Shown: positions 54,655-63,909, counted from the first letter of the stretch. The stretch is 64,000 nt of DNA from JALYUM01 sp036688685 (GCF_036688685.1 NZ_JAQQPS010000007.1:124001-188000), one strand, 5' to 3'. Translations and numbers: made by a program. The notes: generated by a model from the sequence alone, not told the origin.

Positions 54655-54725
54655 ATGACGGTTTTTGGTAGGTTGGTGCAGGCAAGTTTTGCTTCATCAC
54701 CACACATGAAATTTCTGATGCTTAC

Positions 54726-55076
54726 TCAGTTCGCGCTTTGCAGCGCCGTGATGGTCAACCCGCCACCCGCCTTATCGGCCACGAACTGCACCTTGTCGCC
54801 CGGCTTGACCTGGTCGAGCATGGCCGGCTCCGCCACCCTGAACGCCATGGTCATCCCCTGCATGTTCAGGTTTACCAGCGGCCCGTGGCGCAAGGTGATC
54901 TTGCCCCCTTCCCTGTCGACTTTGACCACTTCGCCGTCGCTCATGGGCCCCGGCACGGTCTCTACAGGCGCGTCGTGATGCTGGTGCGCGGCCTCTTGCG
55001 CCTGTACGGCTGGCACGGCCAGCAGGCCAGCGACAAGGACGAAAAACAATTGCGTGCAAATGGTAAAAGGTTTCAT
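54726..55076 (-). CDS. CusF-like periplasmic copper-binding protein
   Basis: A 116-residue protein. A signal peptide (MKPFTICTQLFFVLVAGLLAVPAVQA) is followed by a His-rich linker (HQHHD) and a CusF-type OB-fold: GEVVKVDREGGKITLRHGPL, then NMQGMTMAFRV, with the copper-ligand His and Met residues. The tryptophan of E. coli CusF is replaced by Met. A GGAGG ribosome site precedes the ATG at 55076. It is last in the copper operon and probably hands periplasmic Cu(I) to the other members. Confidence 0.88.
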   Translation of the reverse strand: MKPFTICTQLFFVLVAGLLAVPAVQAQEAAHQHHDAPVETVPGPMSDGEVVKVDREGGKITLRHGPLVNLNMQGMTMAFRVAEPAMLDQVKPGDKVQFVADKAGGGLTITALQSAN

Positions 55077-55104
55077 GGTCGCCTCCTGAAGGATGGGATG
55101 GAAT

Positions 55105-56472
55105 TCAGTGTTCATGGTGCCCCGCCGGCTTCTTGACAGTGACGACGGTGTCGCCTGGGTTCGCCGACGCTGACGGCGCGCTGGTGGCGGCCGGCAGCGC
55201 GCCGGTCCACTCGTGCGCGACGCTGCCTGTCGGATGCCGGTACCAGCCCGGGTCCTTGTAGTCGCCGCGCGCCTGCCCTGCCCGCACTTTCAAGGTCGTG
55301 AACATGCCGCCCATTTCGATGCCGCCGAACGGGCCTTCGCCGGTCATCATCGGCAGCGTGTTCTCCGGCAGCGGCATCTCCATGCCGCCCATCGAGCCGC
55401 CCTTGTCGCCCATCACCATGTAGTCGGGCAGCAGCGCATTGATCCGCTCGGCCACGCCGCTGTGGTCGACCCCGATCATGGTCGGCACCTGGTGCCCCAT
55501 GGCGTTCATGGTGTGGTGCGCTTTGTGGCAGTGGAAGGCCCAGTCGCCCGGATTGTCGGCCACGAATTCGATCGCGCGCATCTGGCCCACCGCAATATCG
55601 GTGGTCACTTCCGGCCAGCGCGCCGTGGGCGGCACCCAGCCGCCGTCGGTGCCAGTCACTTCGAAGCGATGCCCGTGCAAATGGATCGGGTGGTTGGTCA
55701 TGGTCAGGTTGCCGACGCGGATACGCACCTTGTCGTTCAGGCGCACCACCATCGGGTCGATGCCGGGAAAGGCGCGGCTGTTGAAGGTCCACAGATTAAA
55801 GTCGAGCATGGTGTTGACCTTCGGCGTGTAGGCGCCCGGCTCGATGTCGTAGGCGTTCAGCAGGAACACGAAATCGCGGTCGACTGCGTGCAGCGCCGGG
55901 TTTTTCGGGTGGGTGATCCAGAAGCCCATCATCCCCATGGCCATCTGCGCCATCTCGTCGGCGTGCGGGTGGTACATGAAGGTGCCCGCGTGTTTCGCGA
56001 CGAACTCGTAGACGAAGGTTTTGCCGGGCCCGATGCCCGGTTGCGTGAGGCCGGTCACGCCGTCCATCCCGCACGGCAGGATCTGGCCATGCCAGTGCAC
56101 GCTGGTGTGTTCCGGCAGTTTATTCGTCACGAATATGCGCACCCGGTCGCCCTCCACCACTTCGATGGTCGGGCCCGGACTCTGGCCGTTGTAGCCCCAT
56201 AAATTGGCCTTCATGCCGGGTGCGATCTCGCGCACGACCGGTTCGGCCACCAGGTGAAATTCCTTGACGTTGTCCTGCATGCGCCACGGCAGCGTCCAGC
56301 CGTTGAGGGTGACGACCGGGTTGTAGGGGCGGCCATTGGGCGGCGACAAAGGCGCCATGGTCGCACTCGAGGCTTGGGTGACGGCTTCCGGCAGCGTGGC
56401 CGCGCCGGCGCGGGTGACCGCAGCGGCGCCGACCAAGGCAGTGCCGGTCAAAAACGATCGACGCGACGTCAT
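55105..56472 (-). CDS. multicopper oxidase, Tat-exported
   Basis: A 455-residue copper oxidase. The twin-arginine signal is SRRSFLTG at residues 3-10. Copper-ligand motifs are HWHGQ, YHPHADEMAQM, HPIHLHGHRF and FHCHKAHHTMNAMGH in the usual order. A Met/Gly-rich loop (GGSMGGMEMPLPENTLPMM) is typical of periplasmic Cu(I) oxidases. It likely oxidises Cu(I) to the less toxic Cu(II). It overlaps the upstream outer membrane factor gene by four bases and lies 28 bp before the CusF-like gene. Confidence 0.9.
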   Translation of the reverse strand: MTSRRSFLTGTALVGAAAVTRAGAATLPEAVTQASSATMAPLSPPNGRPYNPVVTLNGWTLPWRMQDNVKEFHLVAEPVVREIAPGMKANLWGYNGQSPGPTIEVVEGDRVRIFVTNKLPEHTSVHWHGQILPCGMDGVTGLTQPGIGPGKTFVYEFVAKHAGTFMYHPHADEMAQMAMGMMGFWITHPKNPALHAVDRDFVFLLNAYDIEPGAYTPKVNTMLDFNLWTFNSRAFPGIDPMVVRLNDKVRIRVGNLTMTNHPIHLHGHRFEVTGTDGGWVPPTARWPEVTTDIAVGQMRAIEFVADNPGDWAFHCHKAHHTMNAMGHQVPTMIGVDHSGVAERINALLPDYMVMGDKGGSMGGMEMPLPENTLPMMTGEGPFGGIEMGGMFTTLKVRAGQARGDYKDPGWYRHPTGSVAHEWTGALPAATSAPSASANPGDTVVTVKKPAGHHEH

Positions 56473-57848
56473 GGTTGACCTTTCAAAGGGGTAGCGAATG
56501 CGGGCGGCAGGCGCCCGCCAAGGGCCGCCTCCAGCCTGGTTTGGGCGAGCCAGAAATCGCGCAAGGCGTCGATGTAGCCGTTCACGGCTGCGGCCTGCGC
56601 GCGCGAATCGGCCAGCAGTTCGAATACACTCATCAGCATGCCGTTGTAGCGCAGCATGGTTTCATCGGCTATCTTCTTGCGAAAGGGAATGACCTGGTCG
56701 CGGTAGTGGTGCGCCAGCTGGTACGCGCTGCGGTAATCCAGGTAAGCCTGGCGTGCTTCGCTGCGCGCATCAATCGCCGCCTGCGCGACCGTGTTCACCT
56801 GCTGCATGTACAGCGCTTCGGCTTTCGCCACGCGCGCCGTGCCCCAGTCGAACAGGGGCAGTTCCAGCTTGATCGCATAGCCGGGCGCCGTGGTCTCGCC
56901 GCTTTTGCTATTGCGCACGTAGTCCAGGTCGAGCACATTGATGAAGCGCGTCGTGCGCGTCAAGCCGAGCGCGGCAGCCGTCTGGGTGGCGCGCAGTTGC
57001 GCGGCCTGGATATCGAGCCGTTCACGCAGCGCAATGGCTTCGACGTCCGGCAGATCGAGCGGCATGGTGGGCAAATCCGGCAAGCGCTCGGGCAAACGGA
57101 AGGCCGAGTTGTTTCCCCACAAGCCCATCAGGCGCGTCAGGGCTTCGCGGGTGGACACGGCATGTTGTTGCGCGCGCACCAGGGCAGCGGCGGCGTCGGC
57201 CTGGAAGGCCTGTTCGCGCGCCAGGTCGAGCTGGCTGCTGTTGCCCACCTGCGCCATGCGCCCGGTCAGCGCGCTGCTCAGTTGAAACGCTTCATCGACC
57301 TGTTTGGCGTAGGCGACGCCCTGCGCTGCCGCCACCGCTTCCACCCAGGCCCGCCTGGTGGCCGCAGCGTGTTGCAACATCTGGCCGGCGACCAGCAGTT
57401 TGACCTGCTCGAAGCGGCGTGCCTCGATGCGACGGGCCAGCGGCGCCGTCAGCACCGTCAGGAAATTGAGGCCGACGGAACGGTCGATCTCGATAGCGCC
57501 GCCGGCGCGGGTGCGCTGGAACGAGAACGATGGATTCTGCAGGCGGCCGGCCTGCACCAGGTCGGCCTGGGCAATGCCGACGTCCCAATAGCTTGCCTGC
57601 AGCGCGCGATTGTTCAGCAGCGCGATTTGCACTGCGTCGTCGATGTGCAGCGGAGCCTGCAATTTGGCGCTCACCAGGCTGTCGAGCGCGCGCTGGTCGG
57701 CGTCATTGCGCACGATGCGCGCGTCCTTGCCGAGTCGGTCGCCAGCAACTTGCGCCACGCCGTTGAAGCCGCCGTCCGGGGTCACGGACGCGCAAGCGGT
57801 GGCCAGCACGGCAGCCAGCAAGCCGGTCAATCGAGTTGGATAGCTCAT
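56469..57848 (-). CDS. TolC-family outer membrane protein of copper operon
   Basis: A 459-residue TolC-like protein. The start at 57848 opens a signal peptide with a lipobox-like LATAC (Cys near 18). Two long helical repeats follow (PLHIDDAVQIALLNNRALQASYWDVGIAQADLVQAG and the matching second half with FDWGTARVAKAEALYMQQV). It is coupled by ATGA to the multicopper oxidase. No RND pump or fusion protein gene is nearby, so its inner-membrane partner, if any, is encoded elsewhere. Confidence 0.87.
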   Translation of the reverse strand: MSYPTRLTGLLAAVLATACASVTPDGGFNGVAQVAGDRLGKDARIVRNDADQRALDSLVSAKLQAPLHIDDAVQIALLNNRALQASYWDVGIAQADLVQAGRLQNPSFSFQRTRAGGAIEIDRSVGLNFLTVLTAPLARRIEARRFEQVKLLVAGQMLQHAAATRRAWVEAVAAAQGVAYAKQVDEAFQLSSALTGRMAQVGNSSQLDLAREQAFQADAAAALVRAQQHAVSTREALTRLMGLWGNNSAFRLPERLPDLPTMPLDLPDVEAIALRERLDIQAAQLRATQTAAALGLTRTTRFINVLDLDYVRNSKSGETTAPGYAIKLELPLFDWGTARVAKAEALYMQQVNTVAQAAIDARSEARQAYLDYRSAYQLAHHYRDQVIPFRKKIADETMLRYNGMLMSVFELLADSRAQAAAVNGYIDALRDFWLAQTRLEAALGGRLPPAFATPLKGQP

Positions 57849-57954
57849 GAGTATTTCGCTGAAAGTAGGCGGCACTACCTGTTGGACAAGCGAACAGGCA
57901 CAGCCATTGAGCAGGGCACGCAGCACCCCAAGGGGTTGCGCGGGCGCGTTCTGG

Positions 57955-58353
57955 TCAGGTCAGCGAGTTTTTGGGAGGTCGTTCCGGGAGATCGAGGTCA
58001 ACTGTGGGCACATGGATGCCCTGAAAGACGAAGTCGGCCAGGGCGCAGGTTTCGCCCGGCACGCGCACCAGCGCGCTGACCGGCGCCATGACGGCGCCGA
58101 AACAGCAGCTGGCGCAGGTGTTGCACTTGCCGCCAGTGTGGTGTTGGGAAAAAGTCTGATCGGTGGCGTCAGCGCCCGCCGCCGCAGCGTGGTGCGGGGC
58201 TGTCTTCATCGAATCGCAATGTCCGGCCGGCATCGCCGCAGGCGCCGAGGCCTGCATCGGCGCGCACGTGAGCATGCTCGCCGCGGCAAACCCCTGGAAC
58301 GGGATGGCGACGAACATCAGCCAGACGATGAGCGACTTGAACAGGTTTTTCAC
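57955..58353 (-). CDS. small exported Cys/His-rich protein (DUF2946/CopL-like)
   Basis: A 132-residue protein starting with GTG (read VKNLFKSLIVWLMFVAIPFQGFAA, a signal peptide). The mature part has scattered Cys/Met/His (LTCAPMQ, GHCDSMKTAPHH, FSQHHTGGKCNTCASCCFG), as in small metal-binding proteins of the DUF2946/CopL kind at the head of copper operons. A TAGAAT -10-like element ends 6 bases before the GTG and no ribosome site is visible, so a leaderless start is possible. It is first in the copper operon, 106 bp before the TolC-like gene. Confidence 0.65.
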   Translation of the reverse strand: MKNLFKSLIVWLMFVAIPFQGFAAASMLTCAPMQASAPAAMPAGHCDSMKTAPHHAAAAGADATDQTFSQHHTGGKCNTCASCCFGAVMAPVSALVRVPGETCALADFVFQGIHVPTVDLDLPERPPKNSLT

Positions 58354-58445
58354 GGCTCGATTCTAGCACTCATGGTCGTGCCGGTACAGCCAGCGCGTCA
58401 GACCAAGGCCGTGAACACCCTGTCGGTGTTACCGTCGTGCGGCCA

Positions 58446-59891
58446 TTACACACCCACGATCGACACCGACTTTGTATTCAAGTACGACTCCAGCGCCTCC
58501 GGGCCGCCTTCGGTGCCGTAGCCCGAATCCTTGATGCCGCCGAACGGCATCTCGGCGCTTGGCGCGGCGGGTTGGTTGATCCATACCATGCCCACTTCCA
58601 TGCGGTTCATCAGCAGTTGGGCGTTCTTGATCGAACGGGTAAACGCGTAGCCGGCCAGGCCATACGGCAGGCGATTCGCTTCGGCAATGGCATCTTCCAG
58701 TTTGTCGAAGCCGCGAATGCCGGCGATCGGGCCGAACGGCTCATCGTTGAAAATACTGGCGTCGAGCGGGACATCGGAAAACACCGTCGGCGCAAAGAAA
58801 TTGCCACTGTCGCCGACGCGCACGCCACCGGTGGCAAGCGTCGCACCTTTGGCCTGCGCATCCTCGACCACTTTCGCCATGGCGCTCAGACGGCGCGCGT
58901 TGGCCAGCGGACCCAGCGTGGTACCTTCGAGCAGGCCATCGCCCAGTTTCAGGCTCTCGGCATGCTGCACCAGCGCGCGCGTAAATTCTTCCTTGACGGC
59001 ATTGTGGACGAGAAAACGGGTCGGCGAGATGCACACCTGGCCGGCATTGCGGAACTTGGCGCCGCCGGCGGCTTTCACGGCCAGCGCAACGTCCGCGTCT
59101 TCGGCGATGATCACCGGGGCATGGCCGCCGAGTTCCATCGTCACGCGCTTCATGTGCAAGCCGGCTAGCGCCGCCAGCTGCTTGCCGACCGGGGTGGAGC
59201 CGGTGAAGGTCACCTTGCGGATGATCGGGTGCGGAATCAGGTAACTGGAAATTTCGTGCGGGTCGCCAAACACCAGACCCAGCACGCCGGGCGGCAGGCC
59301 CGCGTCGACGAAACACTGCAGCAGCGCCGCGGGCGAGGCCGGCGTTTCTTCCGGCGCCTTGACCAGGAAGGAGCAACCGGTGGCCAGCGCCGCAGACAGC
59401 TTGCGCACGATCTGGTTGATCGGGAAGTTCCACGGCGTAAAAGCCGCGACCGGGCCGACCGGCTCCTTCAGCACCAGTTGCTGTGCGGCCGGATTGCGCG
59501 ACGGGACGATGCGGCCGTACACGCGCATGCCTTCGGCGGCGAACCAGTCGATGATTTCCGCACCGGCCAGCACTTCGCCCTTCGCTTCGGCCAGCGGCTT
59601 GCCCTCCTCCTGCGTCAACAGGCGCGCGATGTCGGCGGCGCGCTCGCGCAGCAGCGTCGCCGCGCGGCGCATGATGGCGCCGCGCTCCACCGCAGGCAGC
59701 GCCCGCCACGTCTCGAAGCCGGTCTGGGCGGCCGCAAGCGCGCGGTCCAGGTCGGCGATGCTGGCGTGGGCCACGCTGCCGATCGTCTGGCCGGTGGCGG
59801 GGTTAAGCACGGGGATGGTTTTGCCGCCGAGGGCGTCAACCCATTCGTTGGCAATGAGCAGGCGGGTGTCGGGGTAGCTGGACGTCGTCAT
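58446..59891 (-). CDS. gabD: NAD(P)-dependent succinate-semialdehyde dehydrogenase
   Basis: A 481-residue aldehyde dehydrogenase. The catalytic Cys287 is in NAGQVCISPTRF and the general base Glu253 in MELGGHAPVI. FTPWNFPINQIVRKL, FTGSTPVGKQLA and the C-terminal SGYGTEGG are in place. The length and sequence fit the GabD/succinate-semialdehyde group, which completes 4-aminobutyrate degradation to succinate; other small aldehydes are possible. An AGGAG ribosome site precedes the ATG at 59891. No gabT lies nearby. Confidence 0.87.
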   Translation of the reverse strand: MTTSSYPDTRLLIANEWVDALGGKTIPVLNPATGQTIGSVAHASIADLDRALAAAQTGFETWRALPAVERGAIMRRAATLLRERAADIARLLTQEEGKPLAEAKGEVLAGAEIIDWFAAEGMRVYGRIVPSRNPAAQQLVLKEPVGPVAAFTPWNFPINQIVRKLSAALATGCSFLVKAPEETPASPAALLQCFVDAGLPPGVLGLVFGDPHEISSYLIPHPIIRKVTFTGSTPVGKQLAALAGLHMKRVTMELGGHAPVIIAEDADVALAVKAAGGAKFRNAGQVCISPTRFLVHNAVKEEFTRALVQHAESLKLGDGLLEGTTLGPLANARRLSAMAKVVEDAQAKGATLATGGVRVGDSGNFFAPTVFSDVPLDASIFNDEPFGPIAGIRGFDKLEDAIAEANRLPYGLAGYAFTRSIKNAQLLMNRMEVGMVWINQPAAPSAEMPFGGIKDSGYGTEGGPEALESYLNTKSVSIVGV

Positions 59892-59970
59892 GGGGTGGGA
59901 CTCCTGTAGGAAAGGCAACAATCTTACCGCGTCCGCCGGCTCTTTGCCGGCGATGCCGCTCATCGCCATA

Positions 59971-60825
59971 TCAAACCTTCGCTGCACGACTTGCCGACGG
60001 CGCGCGCCCGGCGCTGGCCGCGGCCGTGCTGCCGGCGCGCGCGTTGTACCAGGCGATGCCGATCAGCTCATAGACTGCATACCAGGACCGGCGCATGCCC
60101 TCGGCACTGGGCACCCACGCGCTGAGGCCCTTCGCCTGGTCGCGGAAAAACATCGTCGGCGCCTCGACCACCTCGATGCCGGCGCGCTGGAACGCGACGC
60201 GGGCGCGCGGCATGTGCATCGCGTCGGTCACGAGCAGGATGCGCTTGATGCCATCGGCACGCAGCATCCTGACACTGAAGGCGGCGTTTTCGGCGGTATC
60301 GCGCGAGCCTGGCTCGATCCAGCGCACCGGCACGCCAAAGTCTTGTTGCAGCGCCACTGCCATGGCGTCGGCCTTGGCATATTCGCGTTTGGCCGGGTCC
60401 GGATCGACATTGCTGGCGCCATTGCCACCGCTGACCAGGACCGGCAATCCGGTCAGCCGGTACAGGTGCGCACCATAACGCAGGCGTGCCAGCGCGGTGA
60501 CGTCGGGAATCGCGCGGTTGCCGTACTCGGGTGCATTTTCCAGCTGCCCGGCTGCCAGCACCACGATGGCCTGTGCGCCGGCGCGTGCGGGCGCCGGCAA
60601 CGGCGCCGTCATGTCTTCGAGTGGCGTCACGAAAAAACTGGCGCCCGCGTTGCTGGACAGGATACACAGCACGGCGAACCCGGTTCCGGCGAGCGCGCGC
60701 CCGAAGCGCGGCCAGTGCGTCCAGAGCAACAGGCCCAGCACGATCAGCAGGAACAGGTTCGCGGGCGGCAGGATCAGCTCGCGCGGAATTCTGTTGAGCA
60801 GGTCGAATGCGGGGTCAAGGGTCAT
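59971..60825 (-). CDS. YdcF/ElyC-family membrane protein (DUF218)
   Basis: A 284-residue protein with two N-terminal helices (LFLLIVLGLLLWTHW and AGTGFAVLCILSSNAG) and a periplasmic or cytoplasmic DUF218 domain: AIVVLAAGQLENAPEYG, YRLTGLPVLVSGGNG, WIEPGSRDTAENA and LLVTDAMHMPRA. E. coli ElyC of this family affects envelope polysaccharide and peptidoglycan synthesis. The C-terminus is Ala/Ser-rich. The enzymatic activity is not known. Confidence 0.87.
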   Translation of the reverse strand: MTLDPAFDLLNRIPRELILPPANLFLLIVLGLLLWTHWPRFGRALAGTGFAVLCILSSNAGASFFVTPLEDMTAPLPAPARAGAQAIVVLAAGQLENAPEYGNRAIPDVTALARLRYGAHLYRLTGLPVLVSGGNGASNVDPDPAKREYAKADAMAVALQQDFGVPVRWIEPGSRDTAENAAFSVRMLRADGIKRILLVTDAMHMPRARVAFQRAGIEVVEAPTMFFRDQAKGLSAWVPSAEGMRRSWYAVYELIGIAWYNARAGSTAAASAGRAPSASRAAKV

Positions 60826-60924
60826 GGTGGAAAGAAGATCGGCAGAAGCCGCGAGTAGACCGCAGGCCGGACCTGGTCGTCAAGGGCAGATTATGCTCAG
60901 TGGCAATAATGTTGTCCGGCCATG

Positions 60925-60947
60925 AAAAAAGCCCTGACTTGCAGGGC
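60925..60947 (-). terminator. Rho-independent terminator of msrA
   Basis: On the minus strand a GCCCTG/CAGGGC stem with a 5-base loop (60931-60947) is followed by six T (complement 60925-60930). It lies 12 bases after the msrA stop. Confidence 0.85.
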
Positions 60948-60959
60948 TTTCGTGGGCAG

Positions 60960-61472
60960 TTATGCCGCCTTATCGCTGCGCTTGGGCAACACCCAATCCT
61001 TGCGCACGAAATGGCAGGTGTAGCCATTTGGATGCTTTTCCAGGTAATCCTGGTGCTCGGGCTCTGCTTCCCAGAAGTCGCCGGCAGGCTTGACTTCGGT
61101 GACGACTTTTGCCGGCCACAGGCCCGATGCGTCGACATCGGCGATGGTGTCGAGCGCCACCGCCTTCTGCGCATCGCTGGTGTAATAGATGCCCGAGCGG
61201 TAACCGGTGCCGCGATCGTTGCCCTGGCGGTCAGGCGTCGACGGGTCATGCACCTGGAAGAAGAATTCGAGCAGTTTACGGAACGACATGGTGTCCGGAT
61301 CGAAATTGATTTCGATCGCTTCAGCGTGGGTGCCGTGGTTGCGGTACGTGGCGTTTTGCACGTCGCCGCCCGAATAACCCACGCGGGTCGACTGCACGCC
61401 CGGCAGTTTGCGGATCAGATCCTGCATGCCCCAAAAACAGCCGCCAGCCAGGATTGCTTTTTCTGTACTCAT
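60960..61472 (-). CDS. msrA: peptide methionine (S)-S-oxide reductase
   Basis: A 170-residue MsrA that repairs oxidised methionine. The catalytic Cys12 is in GGCFWGMQD. GVQSTRVGYSGGDVQNATYRN, HAEAIEINFDP and DRGTGYRSGIYY match the family. The start at 61472 has a GAGAGGA ribosome site. It is a single-gene unit ended by a clear terminator. Confidence 0.95.
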   Translation of the reverse strand: MSTEKAILAGGCFWGMQDLIRKLPGVQSTRVGYSGGDVQNATYRNHGTHAEAIEINFDPDTMSFRKLLEFFFQVHDPSTPDRQGNDRGTGYRSGIYYTSDAQKAVALDTIADVDASGLWPAKVVTEVKPAGDFWEAEPEHQDYLEKHPNGYTCHFVRKDWVLPKRSDKAA

Positions 61473-61640
61473 TCGCGTCCTCTCTATCTTGCAAAATAAA
61501 ACAGGTCGGCGCCACTGCGCGCTTTCCAGCCATAATTGCCATATGCAGGCCGCTGGCGCGAATTTCAAGGCGCGCAAGGATGCGCCAGGTTCGCGACAAT
61601 TAGAATACTATTGAGTCTTTTAATTAACTGCGCGACAACA

Positions 61641-62168
61641 ATGCCTTCTCTTTCTACTTGTCTCGACGCGGCACCAGCAGTCCAGTCCTATATCGGCAAA
61701 GGCGCTGCGCTAAGCGCGCAGGCGCCGCCCGGGCATGCCAGCCTGGCCAGCGACCCACAAGGTGCGTTCTCCCTGCGCTATACCTTCGAGCGCGACATGG
61801 CAGTCGGCGACAAGCTTGCCTTGCGCTGCTGGATGGATGCCGAGAGCGTCGCACGTGGCCACTTCACGGTCACGCTGGGCAAGCGTGAGGCGCCAGGCCG
61901 GCAACGCTACGGCGAAGGCGATCAGCCCTTACCCTGCATTACCAGCTATTGCCGCGCCGCGCCCGGCCCCTGCAGCGGCAAGCTTCCGGTGCGCTTCGCG
62001 CTGGTCACGGCGCCGACCACCTTCCTGGCCGGCGACCGCCTGGTCGTCACGATTACCCTGGCCTGTGAAAAAGGATGCGAGAACATCATGCGCGGCCAGC
62101 TGTACTACGGCGCGGATCTGCCCAGCGGCCTGGCGTTCGACGCCACGCCCTTGCCTGGCAGCGCATAA
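61641..62168 (+). CDS. hypothetical protein, 175 aa
   Basis: No family is recognised. The protein (MPSLSTCLDAAPAVQSYIG...) looks all-beta: SLRYTFERDMAVGDKLALRCWMDAE, VRFALVTAPTTFLAGDRLVVTITLACEKGCENI. Six cysteines suggest disulfides or metal binding, yet no clear signal peptide is present. The ATG at 61641 has only a weak ribosome site. Its last 64 bases overlap the convergent TetR gene, which lowers confidence in the exact ends of both. Confidence 0.55.
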   Translation: MPSLSTCLDAAPAVQSYIGKGAALSAQAPPGHASLASDPQGAFSLRYTFERDMAVGDKLALRCWMDAESVARGHFTVTLGKREAPGRQRYGEGDQPLPCITSYCRAAPGPCSGKLPVRFALVTAPTTFLAGDRLVVTITLACEKGCENIMRGQLYYGADLPSGLAFDATPLPGSA

Positions 62169-62824
62169 CAGCGCACGAATATATCCAGGGTCGCGGCCAC
62201 GATGGCGTCGATCGCTTCGTCGTCCAGCACTGGCGCAACACCGAGCGCCGCACCGCGCAGCGGCTGGGCAATGAGCACGGCCGATACCAGTTTAAGGGCA
62301 GCCTCCGTGTCGTCGATGGCAAACACCCGGCCCACGGCCGGCTTGGCCAGCCAGGCGCGCAGCACGCCCACGGCATGCGACATTCCCAGCCCGTCATAGC
62401 TGCGCGCAATCGCCGGGGAGGTTTCGCGATGGGCGACCGCCATCAGGTAGATTCCCAGCCCCACCGGCCCCAGCGCCAGGCGCGCCCACATCGTCAGGTA
62501 GGCGCGCAGCTCGCCCAGCACGCCCTCCTCGGTGGCCACATCGCCGTGCAGCAAGGCATCGAGCTTCGCGCCCTCGCGCTGGATCAGGCCATGCATCAGC
62601 TCTTCCTTGCTGGCGACCAGGGTGTACACGGTCTTGCGGGCCATCCCGGCGCTGCGGGCGACCGCTTCGATCGTGAACGCGCCATAGTCGCCAGCATGCA
62701 GCAAGGCATACGCGCCGTCGTACAGCATCGCCAGGCGGGTGGCGCGGCTCTCGACCGGCGGCCGGCCGCGGCCGCGTTCCGGGAGATGCGATGGCGGCGT
62801 GGCGGATCTTGCGGCTGAGGACAT
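62105..62824 (-). CDS. TetR family transcriptional regulator
   Basis: A 239-residue regulator with an N-terminal TetR HTH (about 25-70: ALLHAGDYGAFTIEAVARSAGMARKTVYTLVASKEELM) and a ligand-binding C-terminal domain. The ATG at 62824 fits family starts; a longer version from 62875 would overlap the upstream hydrolase stop as ATGA and cannot be excluded. Either way it is in the same transcript as the hydrolase at 62872, which it may regulate. Confidence 0.85.
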   Translation of the reverse strand: MSSAARSATPPSHLPERGRGRPPVESRATRLAMLYDGAYALLHAGDYGAFTIEAVARSAGMARKTVYTLVASKEELMHGLIQREGAKLDALLHGDVATEEGVLGELRAYLTMWARLALGPVGLGIYLMAVAHRETSPAIARSYDGLGMSHAVGVLRAWLAKPAVGRVFAIDDTEAALKLVSAVLIAQPLRGAALGVAPVLDDEAIDAIVAATLDIFVRCYALPGKGVASNARPLGRSAP

Positions 62825-62871
62825 GGCGCCAAGGATAAACGGGAGGAGCAGGAATTCTAACTGCTGACGGC

Positions 62872-63774
62872 TCATTGCGTCAGGAAGTCGACCAGTTTCG
62901 GGATGACGATCCCGGGCGCCTCCTCCATCAGCCAATGCCCGGAACCTTTGACCACCACGCCTTCGACGCTGGTGGCCACCAGCCGGCCCTGGGTGATGAG
63001 GAATTCGCCGCCCGCCTTTTCGCCGGACAGCACCAGCATCGGCATCGGCAATGGCGTGCTGGCAAAGAGCGCGAACTGTTGCGCGTCCTGCTCGAAGTTG
63101 CGGAAATATTCCATGCCGGCTTTCATGTGGCCCGGCCTGGCATACGCTTTTGCGTAGAAGCGGCGGTCCGCTTCGGACAGCGAACGCGTCTTGTCGGCGG
63201 CGAAATCGTTCCAGAAATGTTCTAAATATATGCGCTCGCGGCCGCTCACCAGCGCCAGCGGGGTCGGTCCGTAAAAGTGGAAGTGCCACAGGTCGCGCAG
63301 CAGCCAGACGTGGGTCCAGTCGCCCACGCCGGGCAAGAACGCATCCATCAGTGCGATGCGCCTGACGTCCGCCGGAAACTGGGCCGCATAGGCATACGCC
63401 ACCATCAGGCCGATGTCGTGGCCCGCCACTGCCGCCGGCCCGAGTTTCAACGCGCCTGCCAGCGCGTGAATATCCCTGGCCATGTCGGCCTTGGCGTAGC
63501 CGGTTTCGGGTGCATCGGAGGCGCCGGCCCCGCGCAGATCGGGCGCGATCACCAGGTTGGTTTTGGCCAGTTGCTTGATCAAGGGGCGCCACATGTGCGA
63601 CGTTTCCGCGTAGCCATGCAAGAGGATGACGGGCGCGCCCTTGCCGGCCACGAGGTAGTGCAGGCGCACGCCATTCGCCTCGGCATATTTACTGGCAATG
63701 TCCTGGGCGCCAGCGGCGCCGCAAAACAGCATGCAAACCGCGACGCGGCGCATGAACAGCGTTATGGAAAGCAT
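62872..63774 (-). CDS. exported epoxide hydrolase/dehalogenase-type alpha/beta hydrolase
   Basis: A 300-residue hydrolase with an N-terminal signal peptide (VAVCMLFCGAAGA). LLHGYAETSHMWRP (oxyanion loop), DLRGAGASD and the nucleophile motif GHDIG with Asp120 place it among epoxide hydrolases and haloacid/haloalkane dehalogenases, which use aspartate instead of serine. The catalytic histidine is in GSGHWLMEE. It is upstream of the TetR gene in the same operon. The substrate is unknown. Confidence 0.85.
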   Translation of the reverse strand: MLSITLFMRRVAVCMLFCGAAGAQDIASKYAEANGVRLHYLVAGKGAPVILLHGYAETSHMWRPLIKQLAKTNLVIAPDLRGAGASDAPETGYAKADMARDIHALAGALKLGPAAVAGHDIGLMVAYAYAAQFPADVRRIALMDAFLPGVGDWTHVWLLRDLWHFHFYGPTPLALVSGRERIYLEHFWNDFAADKTRSLSEADRRFYAKAYARPGHMKAGMEYFRNFEQDAQQFALFASTPLPMPMLVLSGEKAGGEFLITQGRLVATSVEGVVVKGSGHWLMEEAPGIVIPKLVDFLTQ

Positions 63775-63909
63775 GATGGTTCCCTGGAAGAATGGACGCT
63801 TAAACGGATCGGCCTGGCGACGCCAGGAACAATCTCGGTTCGACCCATCTTCTTGCAGGAGATTCCGGCGACGATTGCGGCGCTTGATGTGCCGCTAATA
63901 TGCGTCGGT

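Noticed and set aside
54620..54670. A short minus-strand peptide containing VIPAQAGTHNP as a gene
   Set aside because: This peptide is the known spurious translation of a dispersed REP-like repeat.
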